DNA from: Atrichornis clamosus
Taxonomy: Eukaryota > Chordata > Aves > Passeriformes > Menuridae
NCBI GenBank assembly: GCA_013400975.1
Contig: WBMZ01010160.1
Span: forward strand, 1-64,000
Reading direction: 5' to 3'
Length of the DNA: 64,000 bases
Positions 38,401 through 46,520 of the stretch are shown in pieces; position 1 is the stretch's first letter; every line of letters starts with the position of its first letter. Both the position numbers and the translations under genes were made by a program. Below the pieces are notes generated by a model that saw nothing but the letters and a program-made list of their open reading frames with translations, had not been told where the DNA came from and did no database searches.

Positions 38401-41400
38401 GACAGCTTCCGAAGTGGATGTCAGGAACCCCATGGCAAGGAGTACCGAGCACCCACCCCAGGCAGTTCCTTCCTTCAGACTGCTCTCAGACGCTGAGTCA
38501 GGGTTTGCTCTCTCATGTTTTAGCCTTGCCTCACGAATTCTGGATGCCTTTGTTGCTCCAGTGTCAAATCTTGTTAATAAAAAAATACTGCAAAGCTCTT
38601 TGCCTCAGTCATATCCTGCAGCAACAACTTCCACAGGTGAGTTTGTTTACACTAGAGAATAATGCTTTCCCTAAAGGAAAGACAGCAAATATTTCTGATC
38701 GCTGGGGCATGGTAAGGACACAGAGCTTTCCTTTTCCCCATCAGCTCCTTTTGGAATAGCTGTACTATTGAACCCCATCCCTCTATGCCAGCCTGTGTTT
38801 GGACGTTTCATTCAGGCTACTGCTGCTCTCCTGCAGGACCAGCACATTTTTCAGTCTAAAGCCAGGTTTCTCACTCATTTTAATTCCTTTTTTTAAACAG
38901 CTTCATCACAGATAAGACAAAGCAAATGCAAGTGAACTTTGTGTTCCCAGAGAAGGAAACTCCCAGTCCACACGAGGGCACCAGCACAGCTCTGGTTTTC
39001 TGTTCATAGATTCAAAGATTTGATTTGTGCCTGTGTAAGGATGAGCAAAAGCTCTCCGCAGACCTGATCCCAGGAATGGCACAGCATTTCTGGGTGGTGT
39101 TGAAGAAGAGATGCAGATGGGCTCAATTAAGTTGCCTCAAAGCTGGTGCTGTTGGCCACTCAAGGACAGCACTGCCTGAGGTCTCTACCACCCTGATGAG
39201 AGAACTGAAGTATGGAATGTTTTCTTCCTTCACAAGAAGAAAGGGAAAAGCTGTTTCTGTGTTGCTGGCTCAGGAAGTTCCTTATCGTGTTTGTAACTGT
39301 AATTCTTTCCACCGTGCTTGTTATCCAGCAGCATCTGGCCATCAGCTGGATCTAAAGGATCTCAGGACAGCCCAGCAAGGTGAATTTGGGCTGTCGCTGC
39401 AGCAGCCACAGCTGGACAGGGTTTATGAACAACAGCTAAAATGCACTGCAGTGCTCTTGGGCAGGGGAGCAGGTCAAGGGCTCACCAGGACGGCAGAGAT
39501 GTGCATGTTGATCCTCCTCATCCACACACACCCCCAAGCACCAAGCGTGATAGGCAAATGCAAAGAGGTCCTCAGGCTTGGCAGGGCGGGCGATGGCTCG
39601 AGTCAGCCTCTTCAGCCACTCCTGGCACTGCTTAAAGGTGGAGAAATGGCACCTGCAAACCCAAAGGCAAATCACCCTCAGTGGGGACATTCATCCAGCC
39701 AGGACTGAGCCAGGAAAAGAAGCACAGCTCCAAGCCTTAGGACCTTGACATGGAGAGCTCAGCTCCAGCTCAGCACAGAGGGAGCAGATCATGGCCTGCA
39801 GCAGCTGCACCACCGCACCAAACCAGATACCTGATCACTTTGGAGTCCTTGCAGACGATGTGCAGCTGGAACATATCCCGACACTCCACACTTTCCATCA
39901 TCCTCAAAGGCACCTGTGAGGGAGGGACAGATGTAGGGCATGACAAGGCACAGCACATGCCAGAGCAGCCCAGCAGCCGTGCCCGCAGGCTCCTCACGCT
40001 CCAGCACAGCTCCATCAGTCACAAGCTGCTTCTGTGAACTACAAACCCACTCCGAGGATTATGGAGCTCCATGAGTCAGCACAGAGCTCCTTCCACGGTT
40101 ACTATTCTGATTTCTGTTCTCTCCCTGGGTAATCTCCCACCTGGGGCCAGTTCCTGACTCAATCACATCCAGCCAAGCACAGGCAACTGAGACAAATAGC
40201 GGCTGCAGGAAGAGATGGCAAGTCAAGGCAGCGAGAGAAAACTCCAGGCTCCCACTGTCTGACTGGGTTGTGAGAAATCTCATTAAAACTGGCCTGTGAG
40301 AGACCTCAATAGCCTTAAAACCACCATGGTTAATGCTTGAATTTGAAGAAAACAGCAAAGGCAAGACCTAATTACTATGCAAAGGAAAACCCCATCCTCA
40401 CACCTAAATAGAGCAGCAAAACAGCAACTGCACACCCAGGCCTGGGATCCTTTGAGAGGCATCTTCCCATGCCACAGACCCCAGGAATGGGTTATGCCCA
40501 CCCCTCCTTGCTCTGAAACCCTGTGAGACGTGATGGTTCAGGCAGGGCCAGACTCACATTGATCACAGAGTCCTTGAATTTGATGTGCAGGCGGTAGTTG
40601 GAGATGGCAATCACGGCGTCGTTGGCATGGCCCAGGTACTCCACCCCCTCGCCCTGCAACACAGTGAATGGCACCTGGAAGGGAGACAGCACCAGGTCAG
40701 CACACACGGGTACTCTGTGCACTGGATTCCCAGAGCCACTCCTCCCTCTGCCTCTGCAGTGCATCTCCCGCAGGAAACCATTCCCAGCAAGGCACTCCTT
40801 GTGCCCTGAGAGCAGCACAGACAGCTCTGGTCCCCACTGCCCTGCCCCACACATGGATCTCTTCCCAAGGGTGCCTCTAGAGCCAGTGAGCACCTCCTCA
40901 AAGATCACGTGTGTGCCATGCACAGCTGGCAGGGAGGGCTGGCATGGGGACAGAGGGACTGGTGGTCCCTGCCCTTTGGGGAAGGGAAACCAGTGCTGGC
41001 ACAAGAGGCAAGGAGAGGGACACGACCCCAGGATGGCTCAGAGAGGAGATGGGGAATGCTCTGCACAGCTCCAGGCAGAGCCCAACACCATCAGAAAGCA
41101 TTGGCAGGGGCTGCCCAGGGAGGATTGGAGTCCCCACCCCTGGCGGTGCCCAAGGAAGGCCTGGACGTGGCACTCAGAGCTCTGGGCTGGGGACAAGGTG
41201 GGGATCAGGCACAGCTTGGACTCCATGGACTGGTAGGGCTTTTCCAACCTCAATGATTCTTGGATTCTGGGATTGATCAGGACCCTCTGCCCCAGGGCAG
41301 TGTCACCTACGTGATCCTGCTCCAGCCTTTAAACATGGAGGGCCCTCAGCAGCACTGTGAGACTCACTGGTACCATCCAGGTAAGTAAATGAACAAAGTT

Positions 41401-44400
41401 TTGCCCAGTTTCTGCTAACAAGGCTCTGAGGGAGTCTCTATGTACAGTTATTTATATGACTGAGGAAGCTTGTCCTGGTTAAACTGCAACAAAGCTTCAT
41501 TAACGTCACCTGTATTAGATTTTTTAAAGAAATATCTAGACAATCAAGTCTCTGTGTTTTTTCCATCAGTCTGGACATGCCATAGCTATTTTTATAACAG
41601 GGGATCCTGGCAGACAGTCAAGTTTGACTTTTCTTATATTCTTAAAAAAGAAGGCAGAACAGCCTAAAATTTGTCAGGCTCCTTTGTCCTTAGCTAATCA
41701 GGCTCCTCCTGTTCCCTGAATGCCACCTACACCAGGTGATGTTGGTAACCAATTATGCAAAAAATGTCACGACGATTTATCATTTCAGCCAGAGCTGAAA
41801 CCTGCCAGACAGGGCAGCTGATGACACAATTCATTACACTGTAATTAGTACAAGTCAGACCACCTTCTCTTTATTTCTAAGTTGTTTCTATGGCCTGGGT
41901 ATGTGCTGCCTAAAAACCTGAATTTCCTGGATTTCAGACTTCAAGTGACAACTGTACTAACAACTTCTCCTTTCTTTGTACAAAGATAACCACCTTAGAC
42001 TGGCATCTGTCCGAACACTCTCGAAAAAATATTAATTATTTGCCTAAGAGAATGCCCTCTCTTTATTTCTGCAGTTTATTTTTGCATGCTTGCCAGAGCT
42101 GTTTTTAGCTGGCATGTGTTTCTCTTCTGCTTATGTGGCTCTTTCACACAGCAACAGAAGGGAGACAGAATAAAAAGGGGATGGTAAAGCTGCAAGAACC
42201 GACAGAGGGAAATCCTGGAATAAACCAGCAGGTGCCTGAATACAGTTTTTTATCAACTGATGGCATCCTTTTAGAATCACAGAATTGTGGAACAGTTTCA
42301 CAGTGGGAGTGACCTTAAAGTTCATCCTGTTCCACCCCCTGCCATGGGTAGGGACACCTTCCACTAGACCAGGTTGCTCCAACCACCATCCAACCCGACC
42401 TTGGACACTTCACTTTCCCGAGGGACAATTACTCTTGGGAGTGGTGAACTTGACTTCTCCAAGCAGCAGACAAAGGCAGTCAGCTCTTCCCCAGGAGTCT
42501 CAGCTCAGAGTCGCCTCAGCAGCTTCACCCCCAAAGCCACAGCCCTGACCCCACACAACTGCCCAGCCCAGGGTTGCTCCTTGGAGCCAACAGCTCTCAG
42601 TCCTTGCTCTCCCCAGCACCGTGTGCCAAGGCAGTGACAGTCTCAGAACAAACTCAAACACTGCAGCAGCAGCAAGAACTAGGTGAGCCTGGCCCCAGCC
42701 CCAGGAGGAGGATGATGAGCACTGGATGATGTTAAAGGAACACAACCCAGGGTGTTGGGAATACGGCCCTTGCTGCACAGCAGCAACAGCACCCAGGGCT
42801 CTTCCCAGGCCTTTCTGCAGCAGGAGGCTGGCACCATATGGAGGTTCCTCCTTCCAGCCACTCTGCAGCAGGGAAATGCCAGGAGCAATGTGTTCCAGGG
42901 CCAGACTAGGCAGTGCAGTCGCGCGTTGTGGCACAGAGCACAGCCCGCTCCAATACTCCCCCTATCCCATGGAGCATCTCCCTGGATGCAGGCTGCAGGG
43001 CAATACAGGCAGTGTCACGTTCCAACAGGGAATATCCAGGCTGGCTGCGCACTGCATCCTGCTCCAGCTGTGCTTCCTGCAGCAGGCGATGCCGTGCACG
43101 TCCTGCCAGGGCACTGGGAACAGCTGGCCTGGCCTCCATGCACACCAAGGACTTGCTGCTCAGAATGTGACCTCGGGCACCAGCCTCCAGGATGTCCTGG
43201 GCTGCAGAGCTGCCCTGCAGAGCCCAGCTTGCCACATCCCAAAGCTGTTTGGGTCTTCTTCCTTCCTTACCTGCAGTGACTCCTCCTCCTTTATGAGCTC
43301 CTTCGGGGGGAACAAGTCCTTGGCCTGGATGTACTCCAAACTGGGAGGGCCTTCCTCACCCTGCATTGCAAACAGAGCACACAGTGAGACAGGCCCCAGC
43401 CAGCACAGGTTATGAAAGCCAAAAATCGAAGCTGCTGGATACTCTTGTCACCCCAGAAGCTTGGGGACACCTGTGCATGGAAATACCTGTTCTGCCTCCA
43501 CACCCCAGCAGCTCCTCCACTGTTGCAGAGTCCCCACAGTGAAAGGCTGAAGGAGGTCTCCAAGTCCCGCCTCTTCCAGCTGAGTGGTGTTTGGAAAGCC
43601 ATGCAGATACACCTGGACCACATGGGACTGATGTGACAGTAATTTGTCACGTCAGCTGTCCCTGTTACCTGCTCTATGGCACCACAGCAGATGCTGAGAA
43701 TTTCCATCTACAGTCCAGCTTCAGCCTACTCTTCCTTCTCTCAAGGACTGCTTTCTTTTGGGAGTTTTCAATTTCACTCTCAGCCCAAAGAAATCTGGGA
43801 AGAGCCTGAAGTTTTTTGAGGAGATACAACTGCTAAACATAACCCTACAACAACTGCACCTCAGTGCACCCAATTCACAACGGGCATTACTGACCTGTGC
43901 CCACACCGAGCCCAGGGCAGCTGGACGTGTCCAGCCTGCTCCTTTCCTGTCCCAGAAAACCCACGGAGGCCTCAGGGTGGTCTGAGGTCACACAGAACCT
44001 GGACATGCCATCCTTGACAAGTGGAGTGTATGTCTCAGTTTGGAATCTGAGAATCTTCAGTCACTCATAGAATACCCTAAGCTGGAAGGGATAAGTCACT
44101 GAGTCCCACTCCTGGCCCTGCACAGGACACCCCAAATCCCACTGTGTGTCCCAGAGCGTTGCCCAAACGCTCCTTGAGCTCTGGCAGGAACTCTTGGTGC
44201 CAATTTTCACGAGCCTCACCCAGACCCTGTCACACCACCACGTTGCTGTTCAAAGGAGTGGCACCCGGACACTCAGCTGCGGACACTCACTGCTGGGAGC
44301 TCAGGATGGTGCTGATTCCACGTGGATTTGGTGTGGGAGTGTTTTCTTCAAAATGCTGCTTGCTCTCTAACTCTAGCTCCTCTAGGCTCCAGCATTTACC

Positions 44401-45728
44401 AGGAAACACTCTGTTCTGTAAGCACTGAGCAATATTTTAAAATGAAATATCTTTCCGGGTATGTCACCCAAGCCAGAATCCCAATTTCATGGCATTTTCT
44501 CCCAAAGAAAGGAGATCCCAATCCTTCTGGCTCAGGAATATTTAAAATGATGTTGAATCCCCTTGTGTTACTGGCAGGGGCTGAAGCCTCAGCAGCCAGA
44601 GGAACTGCCTGGCCTAAAGCGCTCCCTGGACCTCAGACAGGGGCAGCCAGATCCCCCCAGCCCATATCCAAGGAACCTACACACAGGTGACATGTTATTA
44701 CAGCCTGCACAAAACTCAGCATCCACCCCAGCTGGAGGCAAAGGCACTGCACCTGTCACCATGCTGTGAGGGACACAGGGAACAGCACTTGCTCCAGCAG
44801 CAGCTGATGCTTACTGGAGACCATGGGGGGCTCAGGACCCCTCCTGCCAGTGACTCGCTCGGAGGCTGAGGCACCAGCCCAGGAGAGCACAAAGGGAAGG
44901 TGTGTGCCTGCGTGCCGGTGCGGCAGCCAGGGAGCAGAGATCCTCTCCCATCGCCACTTTGCAGCTTGCAAAGAAATCCCAGTGAGCAGCAGGAACTGGA
45001 ACAGGGCAGCCTGAGCTCTCCACCCGCCTGGCTGTCCTTGAGTCCCTCCTCGCTTGCAGCACAGGGCGGGCAGGAGGCTGAGCATCCCCTCCTGCAACAG
45101 CCCCAACCCAGGTACCGGCAGCGCAGGGGGCAGGACCCTGCTCTCTCCACAAGGCTCCTGAAGCCCTGGGAGCCCATCTGGCCACGAGTCCCCCGGGGGG
45201 GTGGAGGGTGGGTCTGCAGGAAGGAGCATGAGAGCAGGAAAACTCCTCTCCCTTAAGGTATAAAAGATGCCGAGCTCAGGACCTCCTCCCACCCCAGCAG
45301 CACCAGCACAGGAGGGGTCCTGCACACCCCGCAGCCAGGGCGGGCCGCGGATCTCCCCTGGGGCCGGCTGCTCTCGCATGGTAATTTTCCAGCTCCAGGC
45401 GAGGAGCGGAGCCTGCCTGGCATAGCTCGGCACGGTGACCAGGGCCTGCGGGGCTCAGCCACCAGCGCCGGGCACTGCTGTGCCCTTGGGCCCGGCCAGG
45501 GCAGCACGGACGGCCCACGGTGTCCTCCGGCGGCGTATGGGAGCCAGGAGAAGGGGATGCCCCTCTCCACGCCAAGCTGGGCAGATCCAGAGGATGCCTC
45601 CACCGACACGGGAGCTGGAGAGCGAGCTGGCTCACGGCCCCGCTTCCATGGAGGAGAGAAGGGGAAGGAAAAGCAGCACTTACAAAGCAGTTGAGCATGG
45701 AGCAGGAGACGCGGCCTGGCAGACTCAT
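20225..45728 (-). CDS. MTMR4: Myotubularin-related protein 4, whole coding span (18 exons)
   Basis: MTMR4 removes the D3 phosphate from PI3P and PI(3,5)P2 on early and recycling endosomes; the family is known to act in endosomal sorting and in damping TGF-beta/SMAD signalling. The 18 exons listed separately join in phase to 1,143 residues plus a stop, against about 1,195 in human. Visible in order: PH-GRAM region (about 40-160), myotubularin phosphatase domain (about 190-600) with catalytic loop HCSDGWDRT (Cys423, Arg429), a long low-conservation linker in exon 15, PPLY (953-956, a NEDD4-type WW ligand), a coiled coil (about 968-1001), an acidic serine-rich stretch (1019-1055) and a C-terminal FYVE finger. 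Exon order and near-identity in the conserved blocks separate it from its paralogue MTMR3. The start used is the ATG in the CpG-island exon, with A at -3. No frameshift or missing key residue was seen, so this looks like an intact gene. Introns hold many CR1 copies. Confidence 0.97.
20795..20883 (-). CDS. MTMR4: MTMR4 coding exon 17 (FYVE, first half)
   Basis: Residues 1056-1085: [20 protein letters not shown] then WLAKRRHHC. It contains the FYVE W-x-x-D motif (Trp1059, Asp1062), zinc ligands Cys1068, Cys1071 and Cys1084, and the basic RRHHC patch that binds PI3P. The Arg codon is split with exon 18. Confidence 0.98.
21142..21252 (-). CDS. MTMR4: MTMR4 coding exon 16 (acidic stretch)
   Basis: Residues 1019-1055: [20 protein letters not shown] then [17 protein letters not shown]. 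This is a Ser/Asp/Glu-rich stretch before the FYVE finger and likely a phosphorylation-prone linker. Phase 0 at both ends. Confidence 0.97.
21601..22795 (-). CDS. MTMR4: MTMR4 coding exon 15 (large linker exon)
   Basis: This 1,195-bp exon covers residues 620-1018. It opens with the conserved [20 protein letters not shown] and [19 protein letters not shown], then a rapidly diverging Ala/Ser/Gly/Glu-rich linker. Conservation returns at [20 protein letters not shown]. The 3' part holds [17 protein letters not shown] (PPLY at 21787-21798) and a coiled coil ([20 protein letters not shown] onward), ending MDYEDDF at GTGAGT. The linker is shorter than in human and explains most of the smaller protein size. 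Family knowledge: the PY motif recruits NEDD4-type ubiquitin ligases. Confidence 0.97.
23126..23280 (-). CDS. MTMR4: MTMR4 coding exon 14
   Basis: Residues 569-620: [20 protein letters not shown] then [20 protein letters not shown] and [10 protein letters not shown]. This is the end of the phosphatase domain. The Arg codon is split with exon 15. Confidence 0.98.
23399..23569 (-). CDS. MTMR4: MTMR4 coding exon 13
   Basis: Residues 512-568: [40 protein letters not shown] and LLYMPASEQ. This is the late phosphatase domain. Phase 0 at both ends, donor GTCAGT. Confidence 0.98.
23980..24220 (+). repeat. CR1 LINE 3' fragment in an MTMR4 intron
   Basis: Sense CR1 with AGATGTTAGGAAGAAATCTT, AGGCTGCCCAGAGAAGCTGT and a GGCATTCTGTGATCA tail, between MTMR4 exons 13 and 12. 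Confidence 0.9.
24342..24527 (-). CDS. MTMR4: MTMR4 coding exon 12
   Basis: Residues 450-511: [20 protein letters not shown] then [20 protein letters not shown] and an [12 protein letters not shown] end. This is phosphatase-domain core shared with MTMR3. It is phase 0 at both ends. Confidence 0.98.
24949..25144 (-). CDS. MTMR4: MTMR4 coding exon 11 (catalytic loop)
   Basis: Residues 384-449, carrying the protein-tyrosine-phosphatase-type loop [18 protein letters not shown]. The nucleophile Cys423 is at 25027-25029, and Arg429 completes CX5R, so the enzyme is predicted to be active, unlike the dead myotubularins. This corresponds to Cys407 of human MTMR4. The donor is GTGAGA, phase 0. Confidence 0.98.
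25571..25682 (-). CDS. MTMR4: MTMR4 coding exon 10
   Basis: Residues 347-384: [20 protein letters not shown] then [16 protein letters not shown]. The donor is GTAAGTG and the acceptor CCTGGCAG. A CR1 tail begins only about 43 nt upstream of the acceptor. Confidence 0.97.
25726..25815 (-). repeat. CR1 LINE tail close to MTMR4 exon 10
   Basis: Antisense CR1 tail (GAACATTCTGAGTTGGAAGG, GTGTCATCGAGTCCAATTCT). A second, longer copy in the same orientation follows at once. Confidence 0.85.
25838..26630 (-). repeat. Long CR1 LINE fragment in MTMR4 intron
   Basis: About 790 bp of antisense CR1 3' sequence, from CATGGAGTCACCAGGGTTGG through TTCCCTGGACATGCTCCAGC to TGATCCAGGCTGTCCAGATC. It is the longest CR1 copy in the window and its frame is degraded. 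Confidence 0.95.
26744..26872 (-). CDS. MTMR4: MTMR4 coding exon 9
   Basis: Residues 304-347: [31 protein letters not shown] and AKGGGCECE, a highly conserved part of the phosphatase domain. A long CR1 copy begins about 115 bp further along in the next intron. Confidence 0.97.
27091..27287 (-). CDS. MTMR4: MTMR4 coding exon 8
   Basis: Residues 238-304: [39 protein letters not shown], then a GC-rich variable stretch ([18 protein letters not shown]) and EPCDADF. The variable stretch replaces the Ser/Thr-rich loop of mammals and has strong GC bias at third positions. Phases and splice sites are consistent. Confidence 0.96.
27536..27585 (-). repeat. CR1 LINE tail, short
   Basis: Antisense tail TTTAACGTTGGAAAAGACCT and CAAAGATCCTCAAGTCCAAT only; the rest of the element is absent. 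Confidence 0.7.
27738..27832 (-). repeat. CR1 LINE 3' fragment, short
   Basis: Antisense CR1: CACAGAATCATGGAATAGTA, GGGTTGGAAGGGACCTCAAA and ATGGGCAGGGACACCTTCCA. Confidence 0.9.
28846..29095 (-). repeat. CR1 LINE 3' fragment in an MTMR4 intron
   Basis: Antisense CR1 from TCACAGAATCCTGGAATGGT to TAACCCTGCCCTCTGGCAG, between exons 8 and 7. Confidence 0.95.
30165..30232 (+). repeat. CR1 LINE tail
   Basis: Sense tail GATCCTTAAGGTCCCTTCCA and CCACTCCAGGATTCTATGAC. Confidence 0.8.
31439..31526. repeat. 44-bp tandem duplication in an MTMR4 intron
   Basis: Two adjacent 44-bp copies, both containing GGTAATGTACCTGTTAATTC and ACTGGGTTTGTTT. They differ by only a few bases near the left end, so this is a recent duplication. 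Confidence 0.95.
31794..32125 (-). repeat. CR1 LINE 3' fragment (different subfamily)
   Basis: Antisense CR1: CACAGAATCACAGAATATCC, GAGCTGGAAGGGCCCCACAG and TGCACAGACACCCAACAATC, a tail type distinct from the commoner GGTTTGGGTTGGAAGG group. Confidence 0.9.
32577..32690 (-). CDS. MTMR4: MTMR4 coding exon 7
   Basis: Residues 200-238: [20 protein letters not shown] then [17 protein letters not shown]. This is the start of the myotubularin phosphatase fold, with the family hallmark SFRSWKRIP. It ends with two bases of an Arg codon. Confidence 0.97.
33303..33478 (+). repeat. CR1 LINE 3' fragment
   Basis: Sense CR1 with CTGCCAGAGGGCAGGGTTAG, GAGGCCCTGGCACAGGTTGC and a TTTTGGGATTCTATGACAC tail, followed by a short CA run. 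Confidence 0.9.
34938..35068 (-). repeat. CR1 LINE 3' fragment, short
   Basis: Antisense CR1 with ATCATGGAATCATGGAATAT, GAGCTGGAAGGGACCCACAA and CTGTCCAAGCTCTTCCTT. Confidence 0.9.
36795..36915. repeat. Imperfect tandem repeat, period about 77 bp
   Basis: GATCACCTGAAATGT recurs at 36809 and 36886 with related flanks (TGATGGAGATCTCC and TGATGGAGAACCCC). This is a degenerate two-copy duplication inside an MTMR4 intron. Confidence 0.7.
36960..37205 (-). repeat. Diverged CR1-like fragment
   Basis: Weak antisense CR1 resemblance (TTGCCTCTTGTTCTGCCGTC, GACAGCTCTCCACTGGCTCA). More degenerate than the other copies, so the call is tentative. Confidence 0.5.
37577..37673 (-). CDS. MTMR4: MTMR4 coding exon 6
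   Basis: Residues 168-200: [20 protein letters not shown] followed by [13 protein letters not shown]. It links the PH-GRAM and phosphatase domains. The split Lys codon (AA plus G) is completed in exon 7. The donor is GTGAGTG. Confidence 0.96.
37755..38195 (-). repeat. CR1 LINE 3' fragment in an MTMR4 intron
   Basis: Antisense CR1 from AATCACAAAACCACAGAAGG through CCCTTGTCCTGTCACTATCC to GGGGCTCCAGCCTTCACAGC, starting about 80 bp upstream of MTMR4 exon 6. Confidence 0.95.
39486..39652 (-). CDS. MTMR4: MTMR4 coding exon 5 (PH-GRAM end)
   Basis: Residues 112-168, including [34 protein letters not shown] and [13 protein letters not shown]. It starts with one base of the Arg codon and ends with one base of a Gly codon at GTGAGC. 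It carries a small insertion (VCVD) relative to human before EEDQH. Confidence 0.97.
39831..39913 (-). CDS. MTMR4: MTMR4 coding exon 4 (PH-GRAM)
   Basis: Residues 85-112, [18 protein letters not shown] and on to KDSKVIR. The last Arg codon is split 2+1 with exon 5. This continues the PH-GRAM domain. Confidence 0.97.
40558..40674 (-). CDS. MTMR4: MTMR4 coding exon 3 (PH-GRAM)
   Basis: Residues 46-84, [15 protein letters not shown] through [14 protein letters not shown], the first strands of the PH-GRAM lipid-binding domain. It is phase 0 at both ends, with donor GTGAGT. Confidence 0.97.
41090..41275 (+). repeat. CR1 LINE 3' fragment
   Basis: Sense CR1 with CAGGGGCTGCCCAGGGAGGA, GGAAGGCCTGGACGTGGCAC and the tail TTTTCCAACCTCAATGATTC. 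Confidence 0.9.
42272..42420 (-). repeat. CR1 LINE 3' fragment
   Basis: Antisense CR1 with AGAATCACAGAATTGTGGAA, CCATGGGTAGGGACACCTTC and CAACCCGACCTTGGACACTT. Confidence 0.9.
43271..43360 (-). CDS. MTMR4: MTMR4 coding exon 2
   Basis: Residues 16-45, beginning [20 protein letters not shown]. Phase 0 at both ends. The acceptor is TGCAATGCAG and the donor GTAAGG. This is the conserved N-terminal segment just before the PH-GRAM domain and is diagnostic for MTMR4 rather than MTMR3. Confidence 0.95.
44060..44205 (-). repeat. CR1 LINE 3' fragment
   Basis: Antisense CR1 with CATAGAATACCCTAAGCTGG and TGGCCCTGCACAGGACACCC, in MTMR4 intron 1. Confidence 0.85.
45684..45728 (-). CDS. MTMR4: MTMR4 coding exon 1 (CpG-island start)
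   Basis: Encodes residues 1-15, [15 protein letters not shown], and ends in phase 0 at a consensus donor (GTAAGT, 45678-45683). The exon lies in the CpG island and continues upstream as 5' UTR. The ATG has A at -3. The frame stays open upstream (see findings), so the true start depends on where transcription begins. The mammalian reference protein instead begins with Met directly before the exon 2 residues. Confidence 0.8.
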
Positions 45729-45882
45729 GTTCACTTCCCGAGGCGGCAGCAGGGCCAGGCAGCCACAAACAGCATCTCCTCCCTCCGGCTGCGAGCTGCG
45801 GCCGCGGGCCCGGCACTGCGGCAGCGTCCCCGCTCCGCCGGGAAGGGCAGGAGCATCCCGGCCGCCGGCGGCCCGAGCAGGT

Positions 45883-45902
45883 GCCGCCGCCGCCGCCGCC
45901 GC
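45883..45902 (-). repeat. MTMR4: (GCC)n / (GGC)n run in MTMR4 5' leader
   Basis: About six GCC triplets on the plus strand (GGC on the MTMR4 sense strand), inside the presumed 5' UTR about 155 bp before the ATG. Triplet GGC runs in CpG-island leaders can vary in length. Confidence 0.85.
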
Positions 45903-46239
45903 TGACAATGGAGGGAGGGCGGGCGGAGGACGGGCAGACTCCTCCTCCCTCCCAGGGCCGCCGAGCGCGGCTCTGCCATCTGAGCGTCTCCCTGACAGGC
46001 GAGACAGAAAATGGAGCGGGCGGCGGGATCGCGGCTCCGCTCCCGGCCCCGGGCGTGGGGCGCAGCCCCGGCCGGGCGATCCCGCGGCGCGGCTCGCCGG
46101 GAGCGGCATCCCCGGCCCATGGCGCTGCTCCCGCCGGCACCGGCCTCGTGCTGCCCTGATGGCGGGAGGGGCAGCGCCGGGAACAATAGCGGGAAGGCGG
46201 CTTCGTACCCTAGCACCGAGGCCTGTGTCCCCGAGCCCG

Positions 46240-46520
46240 TCAACCCTGCACTGACCCCTCCATCCCCGCCCCGAGCCTTCTGCTCCAAAGCCCTCGGCCC
46301 TGGCGCACCGAGCACTCCTCCCTGAGCTCCTCGACCCTGCTCCGACCCTTCCATCCCTGCACTGAGCCCTCTACCCCGAACCTTCCACCCTGTCACTGAG
46401 CCCTCCTCCCTGAGCCCTCCACCCTGTCATCAATTCGTCTGCCCTGAGCCCTTCGACCCTGTACCAAGCCCCCCCACCCCATCACTGACTCCTCTGCCCC
46501 AAGCCCTCCACCCCAGTGCA
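46240..46520. repeat. C-rich degenerate minisatellite beside the CpG island
   Basis: Imperfect units of about 30 bp built on CCCTGAGCCCTCCACCCTGT and CACTGAGCCCTCC run for about 280 bp immediately upstream of the MTMR4 CpG island. The G-rich strand is the MTMR4 sense strand. Confidence 0.85.

Larger units (their letters stand above)
45270..46250 (-). promoter_or_regulatory. MTMR4: CpG island, MTMR4 promoter and 5' UTR
   Basis: GC-rich sequence dense in CpG, containing the first MTMR4 coding exon and its 5' leader, with a short (GCC)n run at 45883-45902. No TATA box is evident, as is usual for CpG-island promoters. The transcription start is not determinable by eye; it likely lies upstream of 45728 within the island. 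Confidence 0.75.

Noticed and set aside
39025..39708. 227-codon plus-strand ORF
   Set aside because: It overlaps MTMR4 exon 5 in antisense, has no recognisable domain, and its open length is explained by the coding constraint on the other strand.
45253..46396. Overlapping ORFs of 150-295 codons on both strands
   Set aside because: GC-rich CpG-island sequence has few stop codons. Only the splice-bounded MTMR4 exon 1 within it is supported.
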